Below are positions 51,570 to 63,370 of a stretch of DNA of 64,000 nt, piece by piece (the stretch's first letter is position 1; the number at the start of each line of letters is the position of its first letter). This DNA comes from Crossaster papposus. Taxonomy: Eukaryota; Echinodermata; Asteroidea; Velatida; Solasteridae. The notes beneath the pieces are model-generated. The model ran no database searches, was not told where the DNA came from, and was given only the letters and a program-made list of their open reading frames with translations. A program made the position numbers and the translations under genes. The DNA is taken from NCBI GenBank assembly GCA_037893245.1, contig JBAIAA010000865.1, positions 744,001 to 808,000 of the forward strand, read 5' to 3'.

Positions 51570-54500
51570 CCTGCTCAGAAGGAACAGCAGAGGTAGAAGA
51601 CAGAGATAGAGTATATCCACGTGTCTGATCTACACCTCACTCAGCCTGCTCAGAACGAACAGCAGAGGTAGAAGACAGAGATATATTATATCCACGTGTC
51701 TGATCTACACCTCACTCAGCCTGCTCAGAAGGAACAGCAGAGGTAAAATACAGAGATATAGTATATCCAGGTGTCTCACTCAGCCTGCTCAGAAGGAACA
51801 GCAGAGGTAGAAGACAGAGATAGAGTATATCCACGTGTCTGATCTACACCTCACTCAGCCTGCTCAGGAGGAACAGCAGAGGTAGAAGACAGAGATAGAG
51901 TATATCCACGTGTCTGATCTACACCTCACTCAGCCTGCTCAGAAGGAACAGCAGAGGTAGAAGACAGATATATAGTATATCCACGTGTCTCACTCATCCT
52001 GCTCAGAAGGAACAGCAGAAGTAGAAGACAGAGATAGAGTATATCCACGTGTCTGATATACACCTCACTCAGCCTGCTCAGAAGGAACAGCAGAGGTAGA
52101 AGACACAGATAAATTATATCCACGTGTCTGATCTACACCTCACTCAGCCTGCTCAGAGGAACAGCAGAGGTAGAAGACAGAGATAGAGTATATCCACGTG
52201 TCTGATCTACACCTCACTCAGCCTGCTCAGAAGGAACAGCAAAGGTAAAAGACAGAGATATAGTATATCCACGTGTCTCACTCAGCCTGCTCAGAAGGAA
52301 CAGCAGAGGTAGAAGACAGAGATAGAGTATATCCACGTGTCTGAACTACACCTCACTCAGCCTGCTCAGAAGGAACAGCAGAGGTAGAAGACAGAAATAG
52401 AGTATATCCACGTGTCTCACTAAGCCTGCTCAGAAGGAACAGCAGAGGTAGAGGACAGATATAGAGTATATCCACGTGTCTCACTCAGCCTGCTCAGAAG
52501 GAACGGCAGAGGTAGAAGACAGAGATAGAGTATATCCACGTGTCTCACTCAGCCTGCTCAGAAGGAACAGCAGAGGTAGAAGACAGAGATAGAGTATATC
52601 CACTTGTCTGATCTACACCTCACTCAGCCTGCTCAGAAGGAACAGCAGAGATAGAAGACAGAAATAGAGTATATCCACGTGTCTGATCTACACCTCACTC
52701 AGCCTGCTCAGAAGAAACAGCAGATGTAGAAGACATAGATATAGTATATCCACGTGTCTCACTCAGCCTGCTTAGAAGGAACAGCAGAGATAGAAGACAG
52801 AGATAGAGTATATCCACGTGTCTGATCTACACCTCACTCAGCCTGCTCAGAAGGAACAGCAGAGGTGGAAGACAGAGATAGAGTTTATCCACGTGTCTCA
52901 CTCAACATGCTCAGAAGGAACAGCAGAGGTAGAAGACAGAGATAGAGTATATCCACGTATTTGAACCACACCTCACTCAGCCTGCTCAGAAGGAAGAGCA
53001 GAGGTAGAAGACAGAGATAGAGTATATCCACGTGTCTGATATACACCTCACTCAGCCTGCTCAGAAGGAGCAGCAGAGGTAGAAGACAGAGATAGAGTTT
53101 ATCCACGTGTCTCACTCAACCTGCTCAGAAGGAACAGCAGAGGTAGAAGACAGAGATAGAGTATATCCACGTGTCTGATCTACACCTCACTCAGCCTGCT
53201 CAGAACGAACAGCAGAGGTAGAAGACAGAGATATATTATATCCACGTGTCTGATCTACACCTCACTCAGCCTGCTCAGAAGGAACAGCAGAGGTAAAATA
53301 CAGAGATATAGTATATCCAGGTGTCTCACTCAGCCTGCTCAGAAGGAACAGCAGAGGTAGAAGACAGAGATAGAGTATATCCACGTGTCTGATCTACACC
53401 TCACTCAGCCTGCTCAGGAGGAACAGCAGAGGTAGAAGACAGAGATAGAGTATATCCACGTGTCTGATCTACACCTCACTCAGCCTGCTCAGAAGGAACA
53501 GCAGAGGTAGAAGACAGATATATAGTATATCCACGTGTCTCACTCATCCTGCTCAGAAGGAACAGCAGAAGTAGAAGACAGAGATAGAGTATATCCACGT
53601 GTCTGATATACACCTCACTCAGCCTGCTCAGAAGGAACAGCAGAGGTAGAAGACACAGATAAATTATATCCACGTGTCTGATCTACACCTCACTCAGCCT
53701 GCTCAGAGGAACAGCAGAGGTAGAAGACAGAGATAGAGTATATCCACGTGTCTGATCTACACCTCACTCAGCCTGCTCAGAAGGAACAGCAAAGGTAAAA
53801 GACAGAGATATAGTATATCCACGTGTCTCACTCAGCCTGCTCAGAAGGAACAGCAGAGGTAGAAGACAGAGATAGAGTATATCCACGTGTCTGAACTACA
53901 CCTCACTCAGCCTGCTCAGAAGGAACAGCAGAGGTAGAAGACAGAAATAGAGTATATCCACGTGTCTCACTAAGCCTGCTCAGAAGGAACAGCAGAGGTA
54001 GAGGACAGATATAGAGTATATCCACGTGTCTCACTCAGCCTGCTCAGAAGGAACGGCAGAGGTAGAAGACAGAGATAGAGTATATCCACGTGTCTCACTC
54101 AGCCTGCTCAGAAGGAACAGCAGAGGTAGAAGACAGAGATAGAGTATATCCACTTGTCTGATCTACACCTCACTCAGCCTGCTCAGAAGGAACAGCAGAG
54201 ATAGAAGACAGAAATAGAGTATATCCACGTGTCTGATCTACACCTCACTCAGCCTGCTCAGAAGAAACAGCAGATGTAGAAGACATAGATATAGTATATC
54301 CACGTGTCTCACTCAGCCTGCTTAGAAGGAACAGCAGAGATAGAAGACAGAGATAGAGTATATCCACGTGTCTGATCTACACCTCACTCAGCCTGCTCAG
54401 AAGGAACAGCAGAGGTGGAAGACAGAGATAGAGTTTATCCACGTGTCTCACTCAACATGCTCAGAAGGAACAGCAGAGGTAGAAGACAGAGATAGAGTAT

Positions 54501-54669
54501 ATCCACGTATTTGAACCACACCTCACTCAGCCTGCTCAGAAGGAAGAGCAGAGGTAGAAGACAGAGATAGAGTATATCCACGTGTCTGATATACACCTCA
54601 CTCAGCCTGCTCAGAAGGAGCAGCAGAGGTAGAAGACAGAGATAGAGTTTATCCACGTGTCTCACTCAA
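51570..54669 (+). repeat. 1,550-bp tandem duplication, apparently identical copies
   Basis: Copies at 51570-53119 and 53120-54669. I compared many rows at offset 1,550 and saw no difference, including at rare variants (cagaacgaac, cagcaaagg, cactaagcctg, aacggcag, CACTTG, ctgcttagaagg, CACGTA). The left end is bounded by catcctg against caacctg, the right by aacagcag against aacagtag. The length fits twelve 75-bp, nine 64-bp and one 74-bp monomer. It is probably the youngest large event in the window. Confidence 0.85.
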
Positions 54670-56036
54670 CCTGCTCAGAAGGAACAGTAGAGGTAGAAGA
54701 CAGAGATAGAGTATATCCACGTGTTTGAACCACACCTCACTCAGCCTGCTCAGAAGGAAGAGCAGAGGTAGAAGACAGAGATAGAGTATATCCACGTGTC
54801 TGATATACACCTCACTCAGTCTGCTCAGAATGAGCAACAGAGGTAGAATACAGAGATAGAGTATATCCACGTGTCTGATCTACACCTCACTCAGCCTGCT
54901 CAGTAGGAACAGCAGAGGTAGAAGACAGAGATAGAGTATATCCACGTGTCTGATCTACACTTCATTCAGCCTGCTCAGAAGGAACAGCAGAGGTAGAAGA
55001 CAGAGATAGAGTATATCCACGTGTCTGATCTACACCTCACTCAGCCTGCTCAGAACGAACAGCAGAGGTAGAAGACAGAGATAGATTATATCCACGTGTC
55101 TGATCTACACCTCACTCAGCCTGCTCAGAAGGAACAGCAGAGGTAGAAGACAGAGATAGAGTATATCCACGTGTCTGATCTACATCTCACTCAGCCTGCT
55201 CAGAAGGAACAGCAGAGGTAAAATACAGAGATAGAGTATATCCACGTGTCTCACTCAGCCTGCTCAGAAGGAACAGCAGAGGTAGAAGACAGAGATAGAG
55301 TATATCCACGTGTCTGATCTACACCTCACTCAGCCTGCTCAGAAGGAACAGCAGAGGTAGAAGACAGAGATAGAGTATATCCACGTGTCTGATCTACACC
55401 TCACTCAGCCTGCTCAGAAGGAACAGCAGAGGTAAAAGACAGAGATATAGTATATCCACGTGTCTCACTCAGCCTGCTCAGAAGGAACAGCAGAGGTAGA
55501 AGACAGAGATAGAGTATATCCACGTGTCTCACTCAGCCTGCTCAGAAGGAACAGCAGAGGTAGACGACAGAGATAGAGAATATCCACGTGTCTGATCTAC
55601 ACCTCACTCAGCCTGCTCAGAAGGAACAGCGGAGGTAGAAGACATAGATGGAGTATATCCACGTGTCTGATCTACACCTCACTCAGCCTGCTCAGAAGGA
55701 ACAGCAGAGGTAGAAGACAGAGATAGAGTATATCCACGTGTCTCACTCAGCCTGCTCAGAAGGAACAGCAGAGGTAGAAGACAGAGATAGAGTATATCCA
55801 CCTGTCTGATCTACACCTCACTCAACCTGCTCAGAAGGAACAGCAGAGGTAGAAGACAGATATATAGTATATCCACGTGTCTCACTCAGCCTGCTCAGAA
55901 GGAACAGCAGAGGTAGAAGACAGATATATAGTATATCCACGTGTCTCACTCAGCCTGCTCAGAAGGAACAGCAGAGGTAGAAGACAGAGATAGATTATAT
56001 CCACGTGTCTGATCTACACCTCACTCAGCCTGCTCA
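53264..56036 (+). repeat. 2.8-kb segment, copy 2 (offset 7,014)
   Basis: Second copy of 46250-49022. It ends where a 74-bp ctcagaggaac monomer replaces an ordinary one. Confidence 0.8.
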
Positions 56037-57540
56037 GAGGAACAGCAGAGGTAGAAGACAGAGATAGAGTATATCCACGTGTCTGATATACACCTCACTC
56101 AGCCTGCTCAGAAGGAGCAGCAGAGGTAGAAGACAGAGATAGAGTTTATCCACGTGTCTCACTCAACCTGCTCAGAAGGAACAGTAGAGGTAGAAGACAG
56201 AGATAGAGTATATCCACGTGTTTGAACCACACCTCACTCAGCCTGCTCAGAAGGAAGAGCAGAGGTAGAAGACAGAGATAGAGTATATCCACGTGTCTGA
56301 TATACACCTCACTCAGTCTGCTCAGAATGAGCAACAGAGGTAGAATACAGAGATAGAGTATATCCACGTGTCTGATCTACACCTCACTCAGCCTGCTCAG
56401 TAGGAACAGCAGAGGTAGAAGACAGAGATAGAGTATATCCACGTGTCTGATCTACACTTCATTCAGCCTGCTCAGAAGGAACAGCAGAGGTAGAAGACAG
56501 AGATAGAGTATATCCACGTGTCTGATCTACACCTCACTCAGCCTGCTCAGAACGAACAGCAGAGGTAGAAGACAGAGATAGATTATATCCACGTGTCTGA
56601 TCTACACCTCACTCAGCCTGCTCAGAAGGAACAGCAGAGGTAGAAGACAGAGATAGAGTATATCCACGTGTCTGATCTACATCTCACTCAGCCTGCTCAG
56701 AAGGAACAGCAGAGGTAAAATACAGAGATAGAGTATATCCAGGTGTCTCACTCAGCCTGCTCAGAAGGAACAGCAGAGGTAGAAGACAGAGATAGAGTAT
56801 ATCCACGTGTCTGATCTACACCTCACTCAGCCTGCTCAGAAGGAACAGCAGAGGTAGAAGACAGAGATAGAGTATATCCACGTGTCTGATCTACACCTCA
56901 CTCAGCCTGCTCAGAAGGAACAGCAGAGGTAAAAGACAGAGATATAGTATATCCACGTGTCTCACTCAGCCTGCTCAGAAGGAACAGCAGAGGTAGAAGA
57001 CAGAGATAGAGTATATCCACGTGTCTCACTCAGCCTGCTCAGAAGGAACAGCAGAGGTAGACGACAGAGATAGAGAATATCCACGTGTCTGATCTACACC
57101 TCACTCAGCCTGCTCAGAAGGAACAGCAGAGGTAGAAGACATAGATGGAGTATATCCACGTGTCTGATCTACACCTCACTCAGCCTGCTCAGAAGGAACA
57201 GCAGAGGTAGAAGACAGAGATAGAGTATATCCACGTGTCTCACTCAGCCTGCTCAGAAGGAACAGCAGAGGTAGAAGACAGAGATAGAGTATATCCACCT
57301 GTCTGATCTACACCTCACTCAACCTGCTCAGAAGGAACAGCAGAGGTAGAAGACAGATATATAGTATATCCACGTGTCTCACTCAGCCTGCTCAGAAGGA
57401 ACAGCAGAGGTAGAAGACAGATATATAGTATATCCACGTGTCTCACTCAGCCTGCTCAGAAGGAACAGCAGAGGTAGAAGACAGAGATAGATTATATCCA
57501 CGTGTCTGATCTACACCTCACTCAGCCTGCTCAGAAGGAA
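54547..57540 (+). repeat. 1,497-bp tandem duplication
   Basis: Copies at 54547-56043 and 56044-57540. gagaatatcc lies at 55577 and 57074, and aacagtagagg, cagaatgagcaacag and cagtaggaac recur. Differences are CACGTG at about 55239 against CAGGTG in the second copy, and cagcggagg at about 55629 against cagcagagg. Confidence 0.8.
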
Positions 57541-58692
57541 CAGCAGAGGTAGAAGACAGAGATAGAGTATATCCACGTGTCTGATCTACATCTCACTCAG
57601 CCTGCTCAGAAGGAACAGCAGAGGTAAAATACAAAGATAGAGTATATCCACGTGTCTCACTCAGCCTGCTCAGAAGGAACAGCAGAGGTAGAAGACAGAG
57701 ATAGAGTATATCCACGTGTCTGATCTACACATCACTCAGCCTGCTCAGAAGGGACAGCAGAGGTAGAAGACAGAGATAGAGTATATCCACGTGTCTGATA
57801 TACACCTCACTCAGCCTGCTCAGAAGGGACAGCAGATGTAGAAGACACAGATAAATTATATCCACGTGTCTGATCTACACCTCACTCAGCCTGCTCAGAG
57901 GAACAGCAGAGGTAGAAGACAGAGATAGAGTATATCCACGTGTCTGATCTACACCTCACTCAGCCTGCTCAGAAGGAACAGCAGAGGTACAAGACAGAGA
58001 TATAGTATATCCACGTGTCTCAATCAGTCTGCTCAGAAGGAACAGCAGAGGTAGAAGACAGAGATAGAGTATATCCACGTGTCTCACTCAGCCTGCTCAG
58101 AAGGAACAGCAGAGGTAGACGACAGAGATAGAGTATATCCACGTGTCTGATCTACACCTCACTCAGCCTGCTCAGAAGGAACAGCAGAGGTGGAAGACAG
58201 AGATAGAGTATATCCACGTGTTTGAACCACACCTCACTCAGCCTGCTCAGAAGGAAGAGCAGAGGTAGAATACAGAGATAGAGTATATCCACGTGTCTGA
58301 TATATACCTCACTCAGCCTGCTCAGAAGGAGCAGCAGAGGTAGAAGACAGAGATAGAGTTTATCCACGTGTCTCACTCAACCTGCTCAGAAGGAACAGCA
58401 GAGGTAGAAGACAGAGATAGAGTATATCCACGTGTATGATATACACCTCACTCAGCCTGCTCAGAAGGAGCAACAGAGGTAGAAGACAGAGATAGAGTAT
58501 ATCCACGTGTCTGATCTACCCCTCACTCAGCCTGCTCAGAAAGAATAGCAGAGGTAGAAGACAGAGATAGAGTATATCCACGTGTCTGATCTACACTTCA
58601 CTCAGCCTGCTCAGAAGGAACAGCAGAGGTAGAAGACAGAGATAGAGTATATCCACGTGTCTGATCTACACCTCACTCAGCCTGCTCAGAAC
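56786..58692 (+). repeat. 1.9-kb segment, copy 2 (offset 7,175)
   Basis: Second copy of 49611-51517. It ends where cagaacgaac replaces the cagaaggaac monomer of copy 1. Confidence 0.8.
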
Positions 58693-59740
58693 GAACAGCA
58701 GAGGTAGAAGACAGAGATATATTATATCCACGTGTCTGATCTACACCTCACTCAGCCTGCTCAGAAGGAACAGCAGAGGTAGAAGACAGAGATATAGTAT
58801 ATCCACGTGTCTGATCTACATCTCACTCAGCCTTCTCAGAAAGGAACAGCAGAGGTAGAAGACAGATATATAATATATCCACGTGTCTCACTCATCCTGC
58901 TCAGAAGGAACAGCAGAGGTAGAAGACAGAGATAGAGTATATCCACGTGTCTGATCTACACCTCACTCAGCCTGCTCAGAACGAACAGCAGAGGTAGAAG
59001 ACAGAGATATATTATATCCACGTGTCTGATCTACACCTCACTCAGCCTGCTCAGAAGGAACAGCAGAGGTAGAAGACAGAGATAGAGTATATCCACGTGT
59101 CTGATCTACATCTCACTCAGCCTGCTCAGAAGGAACAGCAGAGGTAAAATACAGAGATAGAGTATATCCAGGTGTCTCACTCAGCCTGCTCAGAAGGAAC
59201 AGCAGAGGTAGAAGACAGAGATAGAGTATATCCACGTGTCTGATCTACACCTCACTCAGCCTGCTCAGGAGGAACAGCAGAGGTAGAAGACAGAGATAGA
59301 GTATATCCACGTGTCTGATCTACACCTCACTCAGCCTGCTCAGAAGGAACAGCAGAGGTAGAAGACAGATATATAGTATATCCACGTGTCTCACTCATCC
59401 TGCTCAGAAGGAACAGCAGAAGTAGAAGACAGAGATAGAGTATATCCACGTGTCTGATATACACCTCACTCAGCCTGCTCAGAAGGAACAGCAGAGGTAG
59501 AAGACACAGATAAATTATATCCACGTGTCTGATCTACACCTCACTCAGCCTGCTCAGAGGAACAGCAGAGGTAGAAGACAGAGATAGAGTATATCCACGT
59601 GTCTGATCTACACCTCACTCAGCCTGCTCAGAAGGAACAGCAAAGGTAAAAGACAGAGATATAGTATATCCACGTGTCTCACTCAGCCTGCTCAGAAGGA
59701 ACAGCAGAGGTAGAAGACAGAGATAGAGTATATCCACGTG
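58120..59740 (+). repeat. 1.6-kb segment, copy 2 (offset 12,865)
   Basis: Second copy of 45255-46875. It ends where gatctacacatc follows, in place of the gaactac series of the first copy. Confidence 0.8.
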
Positions 59741-61284
59741 TCTGATCTACACATCACTCAGCCTGCTCAGAAGGGACAGCAGAGGTAGAAGACAGAGATA
59801 GAGTATATCCACGTGTCTGATCTACACCTCACTCAGCCTGCTCAGAAGGAACAGCAGAGGTAGAAGACAGATATATAGTATATCCACGTGTCTCACTCAT
59901 CCTGCTCAGAAGAAACAGCAGAAGTAGAAGACAGAGATAGAGTATATCCACGTGTCTGATATACACCTCACTCAGCCTGCTCAGAAGGGACAGCAGAGGT
60001 AGACGACACAGATAAATTATATCCACGTGTCTGATCTACACCTCACTCATCCTGCTCAGAGGAACAGCAGAGGTAGAAGACAGAGATAGAGTATATCCAC
60101 GTGTCTGATCTACACCTCACTCAGCCTGCTCAGAAGGAACAGCAGAGGTACAAGACAGAGATATAGTATATCCACGTGTCTCACTCAGCCTGCTCAGAAG
60201 GAACAGCAGAGGTGGAAGACAGAGATAGAGTATATCCACGTGTCTCACTCAGCCTGCTCAGAAGGAACAGCAGAGGTAGACGACAGAGATATAGTATATC
60301 CACGTGTCTGATCTACATCTCACTCAGCCTTCTCAGAAAGGAACAGCAGAGGTAGAAGACAGATATATAATATATCCACGTGTCTCACTCATCCTGCTCA
60401 GAAGGAACAGCAGAGGTAGAAGACAGAGATAGAGTATATCCACGTGTCTGATCTACACCTCACTCAGCCTGCTCAGAACGAACAGCAGAGGTAGAAGACA
60501 GAGATATATTATATCCACGTGTCTGATCTACACCTCACTCAGCCTGCTCAGAAGGAACAGCAGAGGTAGAAGACAGAGATAGAGTATATCCACGTGTCTG
60601 ATCTACATCTCACTCAGCCTGCTCAGAAGGAACAGCAGAGGTAAAATACAGAGATAGAGTATATCCAGGTGTCTCACTCAGCCTGCTCAGAAGGAACAGC
60701 AGAGGTAGAAGACAGAGATAGAGTATATCCACGTGTCTGATCTACACATCACTCAGCCTGCTCAGAAGGGACAGCAGAGGTAGACGACAGAGATAGAGTA
60801 TATCCACGTGTCTGATCTACACCTCACTCAGCCTGCTCAGAAGGAACAGCAGAGGTAGAAGACAGATATATAGTATATCCACGTGTCTCACTCATCCTGC
60901 TCAGAAGAAACAGCAGAAGTAGAAGACAGAGATAGAGTATATCCACGTGTCTGATATACACCTCACTCAGCCTGCTCAGAAGGGACAGCAGAGGTAGACG
61001 ACACAGATAAATTATATCCACGTGTCTGATCTACACCTCACTCATCCTGCTCAGAGGAACAGCAGAGGTAGAAGACAGAGATAGAGTATATCCACGTGTC
61101 TGATCTACACCTCACTCAGCCTGCTCAGAAGGAACAGCAGAGGTACAAGACAGAGATATAGTATATCCACGTGTCTCACTCAGCCTGCTCAGAAGGAACA
61201 GCAGAGGTGGAAGACAGAGATAGAGTATATCCACGTGTCTCACTCAGCCTGCTCAGAAGGAACAGCAGAGGTAGACGACAGAGA
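58785..61284 (+). repeat. 1,497-bp tandem duplication with a 502-bp deletion in the second copy
   Basis: The first copy is 58785-60281. The second starts at 60282, matches at offset 1,497 for about 450 bp (ccttctcagaaagg at 58831 and 60328), then jumps near 60735 to match at offset 995 up to about 61284. The missing 502 bp equals the spacing between the two related series at 59327 and 59829, which suggests exchange between them. It fits seven monomers (four 75, two 64, one 74). Confidence 0.75.
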
Positions 61285-63370
61285 TAGAGTATATCCACGT
61301 GTCTGATCTACACCTCACTCAGCCTGCTCAGAAGGAACAGCAGAGGTAGAAGACATAGATGGAGTATATCCACGTGTCTGATCTACACCTCACTCAGCCT
61401 GCTCAGAAGGAACAGCAGAGGTGGAAGACAGAGATAGAGTATATCCACGTGTTTGAACCACACCTCACTCAGCCTGCTCAGAAGGAACAGCAGAGGTAGA
61501 CGACAGAGATAGAGTATATCCACGTGTCTGATCTACACCTCACTCAGCCTGCTCAGAAGGAGCAACAGAGGTAGAAGACAGAGATAGAGTATATCCACGT
61601 GTCTGATCTACACCTCACTCAGCCTGCTCAGAAGGAACAGCAGAGGTAGAAGACAGAGATAGAGTATATCCACGTGTCTGATCTACACTTCACTCAGCCT
61701 GCTCAGAAGGAACAGCAGAGGTAGAAGACAGAGATAGAGTATATCCACGTGTCTGATCTACACCTCACTCAGCCTGCTCAGACGAAACAGCAGAGGTAGA
61801 AGACAGAGATAGAGTATATCCACGTGTCTGATCTACACCTCACTCAGCCTTCTCAGAAAGGAACATCAGAGGTAGAAGACAGATATATAATATATCCACG
61901 TGTCTCACTCATCCTGCTCAGAAGGAACAGCAGAGGTAGAAGACAGAGATAGAGTATATCCACGTGTCTGATCTACACCTCACTCAGCCTGCTCAGAAGG
62001 AACAGCAGAGGTAGAAGACAGAGATAGATTATATCCACGTGTCTGATCTACACCTCACTCAGCCTGCTCAGAAGGAACAGCAGAGGTAGAAGACAGAGAT
62101 AGAGTATATCCACGTGTCTGATCTACATCTCACTCAGCCTGCTCAGAAGGAACAGCAGAGGTAAAATACAGAGATAGAGTATATCCAGGTGTCTCACTCA
62201 GCCTGCTCAGAAGGAATAGCAGAGGTAGAAGACAGAGATAGAGTATATCCACGTGTCTGATCTACACCTCACTCAGCCTGCTCAGGAGGAACAGCAGAGG
62301 TAGAAGACAGAGATAGAGTATATCCACGTGTCTGATCTACACCTCACTCAGCCTGCTCAGAAGGAACAGCAGAGGTAGAAGACAGATATATAGTATATCC
62401 ACGTGTCTCACTCATCCTGCTCAGAAGGAACAGCAGAAGTAGAAGACACAGATAAATTATATCCACGTGTCTGATCTACACCTCACTCAGCCTGCTCAGA
62501 GGAACAGCAGAGGTAGAAGACAGAGATAGAGTATATCCACGTGTCTGATCTACACCTCACTCAGCCTGCTCAGAAGGAACAGCAGAGGTAAAAGACAGAG
62601 ATATAGTATATCCACGTGTCTCACTCAGCCTGCTCAGAAGTAACAGCAGAGGTAGAAGACAGAAATAGAGTATATCCACGTGTCTGATCTACACATCACT
62701 CAGCCTGCTCAGAAGGGACAGCAGAGGTAGAAGACAGAGATAGAGTATATCCACGTGTCTGATCTACACCTCACTCAGCCTGCTCAGAAGGAACAGCAGA
62801 GGTAGAAGACAGATATATAGTATATCCACGTGTCTCACTCATCCTGCTCAGAAGAAACAGCAGAAGTAGAAGACAGAGATAGAGTATATCCACGTGTCTG
62901 ATATACACCTCACTCAGCCTGCTCAGAAGGGATAGCAGAGGTAGAAGACACAGATAAATTATATCCACGTGTCTGATCTACACCTCACTCAGCCTGCTCA
63001 GAGGAACAGCAGAGGTAGAAGACAGAGATAGAGTATATCCACGTGTCTGATCTACACCTCACTCAGCCTGCTCAGAAGGAACAGCAGAGGTACAAGACAG
63101 AGATATAGTATATCCACGTGTCTCACTCAGCCTGCTCAGAAGGAACAGCAGAGGTAGAAGACAGAGATAGAGTATATCCACGTGTCTCACTCAGCCTGCT
63201 CAGAAGGAACAGCAGAGGTAGACGACAGAGATAGAGTATATCCACGTGTCTGATCTACACCTCACTCAGCCTGCTCAGAAGGAACAGCAGAGGTAGAAGA
63301 CATAGATGGAGTATATCCACGTGTCTGATCTACACCTCACTCAGCCTGCTCAGAAGGAACAGCAGAGGTG

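Larger units (their letters stand above)
46250..58692 (+). repeat. Satellite block E (interleaved C-type and D-type HORs, about 7-kb duplication)
   Basis: Contains the C series (gaactac, tagaggacag, aacggcag, CACTTG, ctgcttagaagg, CACGTA) joined to D markers (CACCTG, taaaatacaaag, aaattat, ctcagaggaac). A unit of about 7 kb occurs twice: 46250-51517 corresponds to 53264-58692. The offset is 7,014 bp in the left part and 7,175 bp in the right part. The 161-bp shift equals the difference between the internal tandem duplications of the two copies (1,497 and 1,336 bp). Confidence 0.75.
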
